Assembly: GCA_001579985.1 (NCBI GenBank) | Contig: LRSR01009502.1 | Location: 1-64,000, forward strand | DNA from: Hypsibius dujardini | Taxonomy: Eukaryota; Tardigrada; Eutardigrada; Parachela; Hypsibiidae | Direction: 5' to 3' | Length of the DNA: 64,000 nt | In this document: positions 43,366-56,547 of the stretch, in pieces | Layout of the letters: every line of letters begins with the position of its first letter | How positions within the stretch are numbered: position 1 is the first letter of the stretch | The notes under the pieces: model-generated | Seen by the model: the letters and a program-made list of their open reading frames with translations, nothing else | Databases searched by the model: none | What the model was told of the DNA's origin: nothing | Made by a program: the position numbers and the translations under genes

Positions 43366-46235
43366 ATCCGCCACGGTCCTTTATTTGATTATTATTTAGT
43401 TTACAATGTTCCTTACGTCATTTGATCTTGAACAAAAAAGTTTCCTGCTCGAACACATTTCCCTATCATTTTATTTATTAACAGCTATAGTTACTTTTTT
43501 ATTGGTTTTTTTAGCACGACGCGTGTTGCCTGTTATTGCCTCGATTGGTCGATGAGGTACCTTTTTTAATGGATTCTTATTTTGTCTGAGTCCCCTGAGG
43601 CTAATTCCGAATTGGTGAGAGTGTGCGAGTCTAATGCCGCGGAATGTTCTAGCCCGTGAGTTATTTTTTCTTCATCGCGTTTTTGACGTTCCGGTTTCCT
43701 TGCGCGAGTCCGTTTGTTGTCCGGCCTTGGTGGGGTGGTGTGCAAGCAAGCAGTCGAGAAAAAGCCACAGTCAATCAACATTTATTGTCACTCTTTCGTC
43801 CATCCTCAAAATGCCATCTACGAAGTTTTTTTCGTAATCTCTTTCTGGTCGTATTAGTATCGTGATAAGTGAATACGGTGAGAGAGTCAAGGCAGGCACA
43901 TAGCCCTAGACATTCACACCAACAGACGGACAAATAACAGGCAGGCAGACAGACAGATAAACAAGCAGTCAGGCAGACGAAAAGGGGTTATTCTGGCGAG
44001 TCAAGTGAATCGGTACTTACCTACGATGAAGCCTTGGACTTTTCTCACTAGATTCGTGGGTGGGTGGGTGCCAGCAGTCTGTTTCTGTGCATGCATCGCA
44101 TAATTACATAGACGTGCCTTAATATTTGTGTCTGCGTTTGTGTAATATTCTGTAACTTACTGCAGGTATGGAAAATCAGAGAACGGCCGACCGATGAGGC
44201 AATATGAATAAGGACAAGAGAAGAGAGAACGGCCGACGAGAGAGATAGACGAACGCGTACATGCCCGGAAGGAATAGGTCACGATGGTCCACAGGCAAGA
44301 GAAGAATAGCATATTGGAAAATATGTTCGGCCGACCGACCGTCGCTGGTATTGTCTGATCAGTCTTTCTTTACCTTTCAACGCCGCATCAGACAGCAGGT
44401 CTAACTGTGAGGGCCTCTCTGTACTACCTGATGACTCTACCTGAAAAGGAGTATGACGGACGATGCCGACTTGAAATGGCCAGAGTAGACGCATCTCTCC
44501 TTATTTCCTTTTCCAGTGATAGACAGTTCTCTGTGCCAGACCAGCTTTACCGGCAGAAATAAACCGGCAAACCGTTCATCGGGGTTCTCGGCATCTCTGA
44601 GAAGGAGCCCTCAAGATTGGAGGTCTTTGCAGTCAAGACCCGAGTGGAGCTGCAGTTTCCGTCAGTTAGGAAGGGGAACAACGGAAATGGAGGGAAAGAC
44701 TCGCGGGTGGAGAGATTCGTGAGCAGGGTGGGAGACTCCTGTTCGAAGTCCAAGTTTTGATCTAATAGGAACTTCTAACCGTGCTCACGGCGAATCCCCC
44801 CCTTCCTCCCAACACATTACCATCATATCGACATTTCTTTCCGAGAGCAATCAAATGACTGCCCTGCCTGACTACTGCTTGAGGTATTGTACTTTTGCAA
44901 GCATGTATTCCGCAATACAATTATAAGAAATAGATAGTAGGATTATTTGAAAGGCTGCATTTTGTGCTTTTGTAACTTCTTAATATTAATTAAATATTTT
45001 TAACATTCACGAGAAAGAGAGATGCACTGTTTAAATTTAAACATTAGGGAGCAATGGCAATATTTTCTGTTTCTTTTCTATTACAGTTTTTTTGTTTACT
45101 TGACATTCAATATATATGAACAATATTGAGTAATATCTAAGGTTTGGTCTGTTATAATACATTGCCAAAATATGATTATAGAGATGACTCATTATCACGG
45201 GACGGGAACATCTCCATTGGTAGCAATAGAAAAGGGTGTGCAAATGATCTTATCGGCATGGCCATAGTCCCACCGCAATCGGCTTTTTCCACTTTTCAAA
45301 TAGCTGAGTTATCAAAAAAAGTTACTGTAATTCCAATGTTTGAAGGATAAATAAGTATGTACGTATTTACTCTCATCTCGTTTAATGACTCTATGATAAC
45401 TTGCCGTATATTAGTTAAAAAAGTGTCTAATTCCGAGCACTGTCATTGTCCTTTCCTTCATCGGCAAGACTGTTGTGTATCGAAGTTATTTCAATTTAAA
45501 ATATTCCAATTATTCACCTAATCTGCTGTAATTTCACAAGGTCTGCAAGGGCAACTGTGGGTCAGTCTCGGCACGACTCGCCACTACGTGTGTTTCCGAT
45601 TGAATACATCTATTAAAAAATTGTTTAAAAATATGAAGGAAGGCCTGGCTTAAGTATACTACTATGGACGTAATTACAGTATATTTATGTTGGGTTGTCT
45701 GCCCGTTGATGGTCGACCTCAGTCACTGACGACAGCGTGTGTCTCGCCATCACCCTGCCAACTTTGTGGGAAGGTAAGAAGTGCAATGATCCACTCGCCG
45801 GTTCGGTTAGAGAGGATCCAGTCGTAAATGTGCCATTTGACTGTCGATTATTTTTAGAGACTCACCGTCCGTCTGTCTGTCTAGCAGTCTGTTAAATGAC
45901 CTGCAGGCACATTTGTCGTCGTTCCTTACGGAGTGCTCGGCCCTCACTGCTGCTCTGTCTGTCTGTTTCTGAGGGCATGATCATTATGAGAAGGAAAACC
46001 TGTATGGAAAACAATAAAACGAAAGGGAGAGGGAGAGAGAGGGAAGGCAAGACAAGATATCATAATGGCATTTTGGATGATATGACTTATGGAATGTGGA
46101 AGATGGATGGATAAGAGAGAGGTAGGCATGGAAAAGCCAAATCCGGTCGCTCGCCGGGGTGTTCGCGCGGCCAATTGTCTGGCGAGGTCGGTCGGAAAGA
46201 AAGGCAATGATTGTAAGAGGTGACTAGACGAGACT

Positions 46236-46266
<31 letters not shown>

Positions 46267-47336
46267 TTCGGACATGTCCCGCAGGCATCGTTAATTCTTC
46301 TTCTTCTTCAAAAGCGACCTGACGGTGAGTGAGAGAGCAACGATTAAAGAAAAAGGCCAATAAGTTGCGCTTTCCCCTTCCACTTTCTATTTCCAACCTT
46401 TAATCGTTTACGAGGATGGGAAAGAAAGAAAAGAGGCTTCTCATACATATGCTTCGTGCGCGTTAGTTGGTCTTAGTTCGCGACAATACTTTATAAAGCA
46501 CGTTGAAGCCACTGTCCAGCGACCAGTATGATACTGCGAGTCCCACGCAAGTATTGCGTACAATGCACGAACGCGGTTACTCGGTTTCGCTACGTCTCAT
46601 CATCTTTTTAGTACAAAAAATAGAATAATACTACACACAGGCAAAGTTGCAAAGATTGAATACAGTATACATAATAAAGTATGACCTTCATCCATAGGAT
46701 GAATAGGTAGAGTACGGCATGAAGTACTAGTAACTCACACTATATCACTAATATTACATGTGTGCCTGTACAAAATTGAAAGGGAATTAACAATTCATTG
46801 AGATTTGAGAGGTAGTCGGTTATTATTTCTGTGAAAGTGGAGAGGGGAGGTCCGTAGGAGGAACGGCGAGAGGAGCGATACATTGATTGTGATGATTGTG
46901 AAAGAACATACCGGTCTCCCCAATCCCGATCATGCTCTTCGCTCTCCTCGAGATTTAAGTCACAACAAACAAATACTAATCATTATTTTCCATCTAACTC
47001 ACCTCGCCTCACACCTTAAACGTGAAAGGAGTTGAAAAAATGGGATAGAGAAGAAGGGAGACTGTAAAAGGAACAACAAACAGCAGAATGAGTTGGAGCG
47101 AGTTGTTTTGTCAGTCTGCGCACTTGTTCCTTTAGTGTACTCGCTGTGTTCCATTACTTTCTCACTTGCTCCTTTACTCATCCAGCATCTTCTGTAAGCT
47201 CTCCCATTTCATTTTCCTTCTATTCCCGTTTTTTTTAATTATTCCCGTTCGAAGAAAGAATGTGTTTCTTATGGAAAATGTATTTTTAGTCAGTTTGAAC
47301 GTTGAATAAATTAATTGAGGCAGTGCATGTTGGAAG
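43366..47336. other. Gene-poor interval between HGSNAT and DCAKD
   Basis: Almost 4 kb with no recognisable gene, RNA or domain. It holds GTGG repeats near 44055, a short direct repeat (GAGAACGGCCGAC at about 44174 and 44226), a CAGA block at 46236-46266, and an isolated exon-like piece at 45722-45773 with AG before and GTAAG after. Short open frames such as 45144-45350 have no recognisable family. Confidence 0.5.
46236..46267. repeat. (CAGA)n tract
   Basis: About seven clean CAGA units; intergenic. Confidence 0.93.
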
Positions 47337-48813
47337 ATGTTTCTAGTTGGATTAACCGGAAGTGTCGGGACAGGTTAGCAATCTTCTCTTCTTCCTTTCT
47401 CAACGATCGCAATTAGTTTTCTTAGTCTAAATCTATATGGTCATTTTGGACAGGCAAATCGACTGTTAGCCAAGTGTTGCTGAGCCTGGGAGTGCCCATC
47501 ATCGACGCGGACGCTATCGCGCGGGATGGTAAGAAGACAAGTTGCACCTAAGTTCACTTCTATTTTAACCTTCTCGCATACGGTTGATTGCTAGATTGTG
47601 CTTTACAATTTTCAACCGGAAATCAGTGATTGTGTTTTAGATGAGCGTAAGTTTATTAGATTGATTGCATGATTGATTGAGTGTGTGTGTATATTGCAGT
47701 TGTCGTTCCCAATACCAGCGCGTGGAAGAAGCTTCGCGCCAGCCCCGATTTCGGTCCTGATTACTTCCACGAGGACGGGGAATTAAATCGCGATGCAGTG
47801 GCGCAAAAAGTCTTCAATGATCCAGAGGCGCGTCGGCAGTTAGAGGCCATTGCCCATCCGGAAATCCGAATGGAGATGATACGGAGAATAATCCGCTTGG
47901 CCTTGCACGGTTGGTTGCTTGATTGACTGATTTAGCGTTCAACTTGTCTGCATTCAGTAATTCAATAACGACATCCAATGTTTTGATTTGAGTTTGATTG
48001 ATTCATCCGCCCTTGGTTAGGTGTTATGTTGCTTTAGCGTAGTAGAAACTAAACTTCTTCGTCCAGGGGGAACGAGATGGAGCTTTAATAGGTTATCATG
48101 GAGCCATTTTATGTTTAGACTGACCGGAAGTGCCCCGTGTAGTATGGTAAACAGGCTCTTCCTCCGTCCCCCTTTGCCCAAACCTAAGTTTATTCACGTC
48201 AATCGATTATCAATCAAATCTTCATGCACATCATTAAAAAGTGGAGGTAAATGTTGGCAGAAAGCGGTGCACTTTTTGTGAAAAGGTTGTCAATCTTCTT
48301 TGTTGCTAGTTTTACGGTGTTTGGTTGTTTAATTTTCTTTCTCTCTTCTCCCTCAGGACATTCATTCGTAATCCTTGATGTGCCGCTGCTTTACGAGAAG
48401 TCTCCGCTCCTCCCATTCTGCCATAAAGTAGTGGTAGTTACCTGGTCAGTGCATTGCATGCTTCATCGATTGATTGATTGATTGAACCACGTCAAGTTGT
48501 TAGTGAATTTGTGATATTTAGCTCACGAGCAAAGCAGATTGAGCGATTAAAACGGCGGACCCGCTGGTCGGAAGAGGAGATATTGTCGCGGATCGCCGCG
48601 CAGCTTCCGGTGGAGGAGAAGGCCAAAAGGGCCGACATCGTGATCGACAACAACGGCACCATCGATAACACCGAGCGGCAGATCAATAAAGTCTACCGCT
48701 CCCTCCAAGCGTCCCGGTTCCACTGGATTGTCCGGCTGGTCTTCCTTACGGGTGTACTTTTTCTGCTGCTGCTCTTCGGCGGACTGGTAGCTTTTTTCCG
48801 TTGGATTCTTTAG
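47337..48813 (+). CDS. DCAKD: Dephospho-CoA kinase domain-containing protein
   Basis: CoaE-family P-loop kinase; the domain phosphorylates dephospho-CoA at the 3' OH in the last step of CoA synthesis. Whether animal DCAKD does this in vivo is less well established than for COASY. Exons 47337-47373, 47454-47528, 47700-47909, 48357-48444, 48522-48813; 702 nt, 233 aa (human 231). Visible: MFLVGLTGSVGTGKST with Walker A GTGKST (Lys14), IIDADAIARDVV, LNRDAVAQKVFNDPEARRQLEAIAHPEIR, VILDVPLLYE, and a basic adenine-binding region (RAKQIERLKRRT then EEEILSRIAAQLP). The C-terminus has a hydrophobic membrane segment (about 207-230, LVFLTGVLFLLLLFGGLVAFF), a feature of animal DCAKD that suggests mitochondrial or other membrane anchoring. 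Only ATG fitting the beta-1/P-loop start. Confidence 0.93.
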
Positions 48814-50099
48814 CAGACACTCCCGGTGTCATGTGTTTTTTCGCAGTACCTCTTGTAGACATTCCTTATTTCGATTTCAGTTCTATCTTCTCACATTGAT
48901 TAATTTTCCGTGTTTAGCTCTTTTTTGTTGCTGCATGCATTGGTACGTACTTTGTAAGTAATAAGACGAGACGGGAATTATATAGTCTGTATTGTTGGAA
49001 TATTCGGACATGGACGTGAAGTTTCGGATAAGTTTGCTGATTGAATGTCTGTCTGTCTAGTCCGGCCATCTAATCTATCCGACCAATTTAAACAGGATAG
49101 CCGCTACACTAGTACAAATAATGCATATGTACGCCTTAAGTAGATTTGATTGACATTTTATAGCGGTTTTCCTGTTTAAATTCGAAATTTTGTTTTGTTT
49201 AGCACTCGAAATAATTGTAAAGTAATTTAAAGTAGACGTGACTGTTATTTCATTCCGAAAATCGTTGATGACAATAATAATAATGAGAAATGGAGGGATT
49301 ACAGTACTGTATAAGCAAATTAATAGGTTTATTTAGAACGGCTTCAGATTTACATATACAATTACATGTAGGCTCGGGTCCGGAGATCTCGGACTTGCGA
49401 GCGAAAAACATGTAGAAGACGGATTTTCAACATGTAAAATAGTATTGACAGTTTTCGATGCTCACGTACCATTACGACAAATAATTCATCATTATACAGT
49501 GTATATATAATCATATTATTATATAAAATACCAGTTTTATTTTAGACTAAGAGAAAGTTAGTATTTTATTTTAAATCATGACTAAAAGTAAGTTGGTATT
49601 TTATTTTATTTCCATTTTGTAAGTTTAGGACATTTTCATTTATTTTAGACATTACCCGCTCATTTTATGAGCAATTTAATGGATAAATTGATTGATTTCA
49701 GGCATTCTACGTGCTGTCTCGGGCTGTGGGAATCAGCTAAATTGAAGCAACCGCAAATCCGTAAAAAGCATCTTCGCATTGAAAAATCCTCCACGTCCTT
49801 CGCTCCGCACTTCTCTTCACATTTTGAATCTGTTCTGCCGCACTTCTTTCAATCCATTTTCAGGCATATGACCATCTAAGTTGTATATTGTCTTACTATT
49901 TATTGCTTGCGATAAATCAAATCAATCCAGAAAGTCACGAGAGTGGAATTAATGTGTTAGAGGGGAAGGAAGGAATTGTATTCATCTAAACCGGGACTCT
50001 TCCTCCTTTTCATCCCATTTCTCCTTCACCGTTGCACTGCATCGTCACCCTGCAAGTTCGATTTTCTTTCTCCAGCTGATTCCATTCACTTGACGCAAA
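48814..50099. other. Intergenic DCAKD-SEC24
   Basis: DCAKD 3' UTR and SEC24 promoter. AT-rich with TATTTTATTTTA repeats at 49530-49660. The 5' UTR of SEC24 appears to run into the exon at 50100 without an obvious acceptor nearby. No other gene seen. Confidence 0.5.
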
Positions 50100-51453
50100 A
50101 TGATGCCCAACAACGCGGGAAACGGCCCGCAAAATGGGTTACAAAACGGCGGAGGAGGAGGCAACCTCGTCAATAGTTTCCAGAAATTAAATGTAACCCC
50201 CAACGCCGCGGCCAATTCGTCTCCGGCATTGCCTACATTTCGGCCACCTCAAACGGGCAACTTATTAAACGGAAACCAGCCGGCGGGTAGTGTGCGGGCG
50301 ACGATGCCGGCGATGCCTGTGATGCCGAGAATGCCTGTCTTCTCCGCAACGGCCGCCGCCAACAACGGTCCCCTTCATTCATCCGCATCCCAGCCGCTGA
50401 TCCATCCCTCTTTCGCACCACCCGCTGTACCGGTCTATGCAAGACCGACGGGAACGGGCCCTGGCTCTGTGATGGGCAGCTCCAATTCGCAGCCGAATTT
50501 ACTTGGCCAGCAAGCGTCAGTGGGGCAATCAGCCAATCAAGCAAGTAGTTTGTATGGAAATCAGCCGGAAGTTCAATACATCAATCAAGCAGCTGCGTCG
50601 CATGTAAACCCAACGCCAACGCAATCGATCAATCAAGCGCCGGCTCATGTAGCTAATCGATCGACCTCTTCGTCATCCCCGGCTGCGATTGGGATGGCAT
50701 CGCAAGGATATCAGCAACAGCAACCGGCCAGCAACGGATATATTTCCCATTCAAGTGGGCAAATGTCCTCCCAACTTCCTTATCAACAGGTACATAATTC
50801 CGTTTTCATATTTCGACGGTTGACTGATTGGATATTAGATCAGTTTTACCCCTTGATTGATTGATTGACTGATGGAAGGAACTTTTTTCCAGGCCTACCC
50901 AGCATCTCAGCAGTCTGCTGGAACGGCTGGTCAGCAGCCTTCAGTTCAGCAGTATCCCACCTCATATGCACCATCCCAGCCGATGACTACGACACCGACA
51001 CAGTTCGCCGGAAGTGCGAGTGCGTTTCCGACGCCCCCGAGTACTTACACCACTCCCTATCAAAATGTCCCACTGAACGCACCTCAATCCTTGGCACAGA
51101 CTTCACAGCCATTACCACAGTCGCTGCAACCGGGACAGCAGCCTGCGGCGACTTCTTATAATACTCCCTATCAAGGGCCGGGTTTCGCACTGCAGAATGC
51201 CGGCGCGTATTCCGCTCCGGCGAGTCCGTATTATGCTCAACAAGCTCCGCAAAGTGGACTACCCACTCCAGGGCCGTATGCCCAACAGCAGCTGCAGCAG
51301 CAGCCACAGTCGATGGGAAATCAGTATGCGCCGCAAGTTCATTCGTACCAGAGCACCGCCCCCAATGGAGCTGTCCAAAACTTTACCATGCCGGTCAGTT
51401 TGGTTCCTGCTAGTCTCAATTCCGATAATTGTTTGTGTCCGCGTCCACTTATT

Positions 51454-51484
<31 letters not shown>

Positions 51485-54400
51485 TTGTTTGTATCTATCT
51501 GTCTCTGTCTTTTTGTTTATTTGCCTATCTGTTTGTCTGCCTGCCTGCCTGCCTGCCTGTATGTGTGCGTCTGTCTATGTGTCTGTATATATATATCTGG
51601 TATGTTTATCTATCTGTTCGCTTGTCTCTTTAGCTAATTACTTGGCTAGGTATCTATCTGCCGGACTTTTTTCGTGTCTCCGCCTGCCCGATGGTCTATG
51701 TGCTTATCTTTTTGTTGTTCCTTTATCTGTTCATTCACTGATGAACTCCTTATGTTTCGTTAGAACGCGTCAGGATATGGTGGACCTTCCGGCTTGGGAG
51801 GAGGAAGCCAGTTAGGGCAGAATCAGCAGAGCCAGCACCATGCGATCGGCGGCCGACTGGTGAATCTCTTACAAAGCAGGAGAATTCTTCCGACAGATGG
51901 AGTCGAAGTACCTACGCCGGAAGCTCGTCATGCCTTCAACGACGTGAATTGCAGTCCCGAGTATGACTTTCACATTCACAGCTGGTGCATGGTTAAGAGA
52001 CTTGACATCAATGTTCGATTTCTTTTTGCAGTATTTTTCGCTGTACGATGAATTTGATTCCCAACACGAAGAGCCTCCTCGAGAAATCACGGCTCCCACT
52101 GGCGATACTCATTCACCCCTACAGGGACTTATCGGTACACAGACGTATTCGTCTGCCTCCCTGTCTATTTATCTGTCTGTTTGTCTGTCTGTCGATCGTC
52201 TCTCTCGTCTGCACATCTGTTGGTCTGCTTGTCTGTATTTATCTTTGTCTGTCAGTTTGTCTGTTTACCTATCTGTCAGTCTGTCTGCTTAGTCGCTGAT
52301 CCGCCTGCACGATTGTCTCCGTAATAGTACTGGCTGGTACCTATACCTGTATCCGTCAATTGGGCACACGTTTAGCGTGAACTGGAATTTTTTCAGAACT
52401 TACAAGTCCTCTCCGTGAACACGATCGTCCGATGTCGCTCGTGTCGCAGCTACATCAACCCCTTTGTCACTTTTATCGACCAGTATAAATGGCGCTGTAA
52501 CTTATGCGACCGATCCAATGATTTACCGCAGGAATTCTTTCACGACCCGATCACCAGGACGGTTGGAGATCCTTCACGGAGACCGGAAATTAGATCGGCA
52601 ACTATCGAGTACATCGCACCATCGGAATATGCTGTGAGTACATAGTAATTCCAACTGATTGATAAAACTGGCTGGTTGGTTCATGAGTCCAATAGACACT
52701 TATCTTTCTGTCTCCCATAGTTGCGTCCACCTCAACCGGCAATTTATGTCTTTCTTCTGGATGTCTGTTTCAACGCGGTTGAAGTCCGTTATTTAGACGC
52801 TTTTCGGGAGCGGCTTTTGGCTGTGTTGGATAGACTTCCCGGTGACGCTAGGACTCAGGTGGCCTTTATCGCCTACGACAGCTCCCTTCACTTTTTCCAG
52901 CTCGATAATAATGACTGGAAGATGTTGACTGTCGCAGATATAGACGGTGGGTTTTTCTTTTTGCCTTTCTGTATGCTGTTTATTTGTGCCTGTCCGTCCG
53001 CCTTTCTGTCTTCCTTTCTGTCTTTCTGTTTCTCTGACTGTTTGTCTGACTGATTTTCTGTCTTTTTATCTATATGTCTGTCTGTCTTTCTTTTGTTTGC
53101 CTTTCTGACTGTCTGTTTGCTTGGAGTGCATCTGTCTGAATACGCGTATGTTTGTTTGCCTATCTGTTTGTCTATGTATGATTGCTTATTTCTTTCTGGG
53201 GTCTGCAAGTTTTGGTCTGTCTACCGATATTTGTCACTCTGACTGCTAACAAACTGAGACTTTCATTCGTCACCTATTGGCAGATGTTTTCATTCCATCC
53301 ACGGAGGGTATTCTCGTGCGCCTCCATGAAAGCATGGACGCTGTGCGCGACCTCATTGCCAGGCTGCCGGAAATCTTCAAGGGCCAACGTGACACTCACA
53401 GCTGCATGGGAGCTGCCATTCAGATTGCCCATCGACTGCTCCTGCCCACCGGCGGGCGGATCACCGTAATGCAGACCTGCCTGCCTACACTAGGACCGGG
53501 TGCTCTGAAGGCCAGGGAAGACCCCAACCTCCGAGCTGCCCGGGAAGTGAAGTTTCTGGAACCGGCGACGGACTTTTATAAGACTTTGGCGCTGGAGTGT
53601 TCGTCCAACCAGGTGGCAGTTGACCTGTTCCTCCTGGCTGGGCAGTATGCTGACCTCACCACGATTTGTAAGTGTCTTCAGGGTTTTTAACTGTCTGTCT
53701 AATTACTTGTCGGTCTTTTTGTCTTCCTGTCTGTCTGTCTGTCTGCGTGTCTGTTCGTCCTTCCGTTTGTCTGTCTGTCTATCTGTATGTTTGTCTGTTT
53801 ATTTGTCTGTCTACTCTATAGCGATGTCTGTCTGTCTGCTTCTTTGGCTGCCTGTCTCTTTGTCTGTTTGAATATCTGTTTGTCTGCCTCTTTGTCTTAA
53901 TGTCTAGCTGTCCGTCTGTTCCTTTGCCTGCTTGTTTTGGCTGAATGTCTGGGTCTTTGCCTGGTGAGCCAATTGTTCTCCTTGCAGCCGGAATCGCTCG
54001 TTACTCTGGCGGAGTGATCCACTACTACCCCACCTTCAATTCCGTGTCCAATCCGGTGCAGCTGGGCCGTTTCGAGAACGACTTTACCCGCTATCTCACA
54101 CGGAAGATCGGGTTCGAGTCGGTAATGCGGGTGCGCTGTACCAACGGCATGTCCTTAACCAACTTTCACGGCAACTTTTTCGTCCGCTCGATCGATCTCC
54201 TCTCTCTCCCCAACATCAATCCCGATTCTGGCTTCGCCGTGCAAATTAAAATGGACGAGACCTTGACCCACCCGGGGAGTGTCTGCTTTCAGGCTGCTCT
54301 ACTCTACACGTCTAGTAAAGGTAACTATCGCCAATTTTCGCGTTAAATACATTGAAATACATTTATCCTTAATGAAGTTGCTCGTATTAAACTTTTCAAG

Positions 54401-56155
54401 TAAAAAAATGCTTCAAATAATATTGAACTATACATGTGTGAGCTTAAAATGTACAGTACTTCGTTTTTCATATATTTAGTGCTACTCACTAAGTATCAGC
54501 GATCCCTATCTGCCTTCGGGCAATCCTTTTGCGATTCTGCTAACTCAAAGGTCTCGCAGAGATTACATAAAACAAGTCGATAGTTGCGCTTCGGCCCACG
54601 AAAGTAGCAGTTGTGTTGGAGCGGAGATAGAAAGTGAGTTCTCACGTGGAAGGGCCGTTAGATCAGTGGTAGATCGCTCGCTTTGCATGCGAGATGTCGA
54701 GGGTTCAAACCCCTCACGGTCCAACCTTTTTCTATTTTTCATGCCAACTTTTGAATGATTTTTTTGATTTCCAAGAAACAGGATAATGTAAATGAATAAA
54801 ATGAATATTAAATGTTTATTATTTTATTGGTTTTAAAATTTAATATTATAAAATATAAAAGATTTTGGGTTAAAGAAATGAATATGAAATATTGAGTGAA
54901 TTTAGTATTAGTTTCATTGTGAAGCGCATCTTTTGTTTTAGCGAAAATACATTTAACCGGTAGGTTGTAATGATTTCAGGAGAAAGACGGATTCGCGTGC
55001 ACACACTCTCAGTTCCTGTCAGCGATAATTTGAACGATATTTTTGCGTCCGCGGATCAGCAAGCCATCGCCTGTATTGTCGGGAAGATCGGTATGTCCCT
55101 CGCTAGCACTAAATATGCGACAACGCAGGTGACTTTACGTCTTTGTGTGTGTCTCTTACTCCATTCGGTAATCTGCCTGCCTATCTGAATATTTGCCTCT
55201 CTAGTCATTTGACTATCTGTCTGTGTGTGTGTGTGTGTTTTATTTATCTGTTCATTTACCTTTAGCTTGGTTTCTGTTTGCAGCGGCAGAACGAGCCTTC
55301 ACACACCCACTTGGTGACGTCCGTGATGGTATCGTTCTCTCCTGTGAGGACGCCTTACGGGCTTACACACAAATTGTCCGGCCGCAAGCCGGCCAGCTCC
55401 TCGCCCCTCATTCCCTGCGCCTTCTCCCGCTGTTTACTCACGCTTTGCTCAATTGCACTGGTCTGAGGACCGGAGTCTCCACTACCCTCGATCAACGAAC
55501 CTACTCCCTGCTTCAACTAAAGGCTGCGCCCCTCATTGAGGAGATGATGACCATTTATCCACGCCTCTATGCCGTTCATAATATTCAGCATGCTCAAGAG
55601 AATGAGAGTGGCGGTTTGATTCTAGATCAGCTCCATCTCAGCTATGAAAACATTGAACGGGGTGGAGGTATATCTCTCTGTCTCCCGGTTTGTCGGTCTG
55701 TCTGTCAGTCTGAATGCCTGTCTCGCTGTTTTTTTTTGTCTATCTGTCTGACTGTCTGCCTGCCTGCGTCTTTGTTGAATGTCTGTTTTTCTACTAGCCC
55801 GTCTGTGTGTTTGACTCTCTCTATTCTTGAGTATGTGTCTAGGTGCACATTGTTTAATTTGTGTGTTCGGTTTGTAGTTTATTTATTGGAGGGACCGTTT
55901 CAAATGATCTTGTACGTGACGGAGGCGGTCAGCCGGGAGTTCTGTCAGGATGTATTGGGCGTGAGTGGTTACGACCGGATACAGGATCGGTCGACTGGGC
56001 TGCCGGTGCTGGAGACCGAAGCATCTGAAAAGTTGCGGGCCTTCATCGGGGAACGCTATCGAGAGCGGCCTCTCCACCCAATACTTGAAGTAAGTAAAGA
56101 TGTAGACAGACAGACAGACAAATAGACAGACAGGCAGGTAAACAGACAGGCAGGC

Positions 56156-56210
<55 letters not shown>

Positions 56211-56547
56211 TAGACAGACAGATAGATAGATAGATAGTTAGGCAGGTAGAGAGACGGGCAGGCATAACTATTCCGCTTCCTGTTTACTCAGACATTGATC
56301 GATGTGAGGGGTTATATAACTGCACCCATCGAGTCCATATTTGATGATATTTCCATAAACATTTGCCGATCATGTGTCAAGGTTTTGTCAAAATTTTCTT
56401 TCCCTCTCTCCCTCGCAGATAACCAAAGAAACCGGAAAGGAGAAGCTGATGTTTATACAGTATCTCTATGACGATCGATCGGAGTCGATGCAGCAGAGCT
56501 ACTACGAATTTTTATCCAACTTGTTTCAAAAAGTGAAATCGGGTTAA
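50100..56547 (+). CDS. SEC24A: COPII coat subunit SEC24
   Basis: Cargo-selecting subunit of the inner COPII coat; pairs with SEC23 at ER exit sites. Exons: 50100-50789, 50893-51393, 51764-51960, 52032-52134, 52397-52633, 52721-52946, 53284-53667, 53988-54320, 54980-55090, 55284-55667, 55878-56089, 56419-56547; 3507 nt, 1168 aa, phases consistent. Residues 1-430 are Gln/Pro/Asn/Ser-rich and disordered, as in SEC24A/B. Zinc finger CRSC...CNLC (Cys about 510, 513, 531, 534); trunk domain from [13 protein letters not shown] with the [15 protein letters not shown] and [12 protein letters not shown] segments; beta-sandwich region [13 protein letters not shown] then [17 protein letters not shown], and [25 protein letters not shown]; helical domain; gelsolin-like end with [20 protein letters not shown] and a C-terminal SYYEFL. 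Vertebrates have four paralogues; long Q-rich N-terminus and SYYEFL end resemble A/B. ATG 50100 or 50103 (two ATGs in tandem). Confidence 0.93.
51448..51600. repeat. TCTG tract in SEC24 intron 2
   Basis: TCTG, TTTG and TGCC units between 51393 and 51764, ending in a TATATATA run. Confidence 0.9.
52150..52300. repeat. TCTG tract in SEC24 intron 4
   Basis: Degenerate TCTG units between 52134 and 52397. Confidence 0.9.
52975..53185. repeat. TCTG/TTTC tract in SEC24 intron 6
   Basis: TCTG and TTTC units between 52946 and 53284. Confidence 0.88.
53690..53945. repeat. TCTG tract in SEC24 intron 7
   Basis: Fills nearly the whole intron between 53667 and 53988. Confidence 0.9.
54652..54723 (+). 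tRNA. tRNA-Ala (anticodon TGC), intronic in SEC24
   Basis: A 72-nt cloverleaf in the intron 54321-54979, same strand as SEC24. Acceptor stem GGGCCGT/ACGGTCC (one G-U), then A73; D arm GATC-AGTGGTA-GATC; anticodon arm CTCGC-TTTGCAT-GCGAG giving anticodon TGC; variable loop ATGTC; T arm GAGGG-TTCAAAC-CCCTC. The B box (GGTTCAAACCC) fits the consensus. No intron in the tRNA. A T-run (CCTTTTTC) directly downstream can stop RNA polymerase III. All helices pair, so it looks functional. Confidence 0.95.
54724..54731 (+). terminator. Pol III T-run after tRNA-Ala
   Basis: CCTTTTTC starts directly after the discriminator base, with a second T5 a few bases on. Confidence 0.7.
56100..56250. repeat. (CAGA)n tract in SEC24 intron 11
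   Basis: The cleanest microsatellite of the window: continuous CAGA units at about 56155-56210, then GATA units. Opposite orientation to the TCTG tracts in the other introns of the same gene. Confidence 0.95.

Noticed and set aside
45722-45773. Isolated exon-like segment between AG and GTAAG
   Set aside because: No other exon of the same kind within several kb and no protein match; AG/GT pairs of this quality arise by chance.
46236-46267. Clean CAGA repeat considered as a CRISPR-like or minisatellite array
   Set aside because: Simple tetranucleotide repeat without spacers, in a eukaryotic genome.
49300-49510. Possible MITE bounded by TACAGTACTGTATAA and TTATACAGTGTA
   Set aside because: The matching arms are only about 12 bases, with no inner pairing, so it is not supported.
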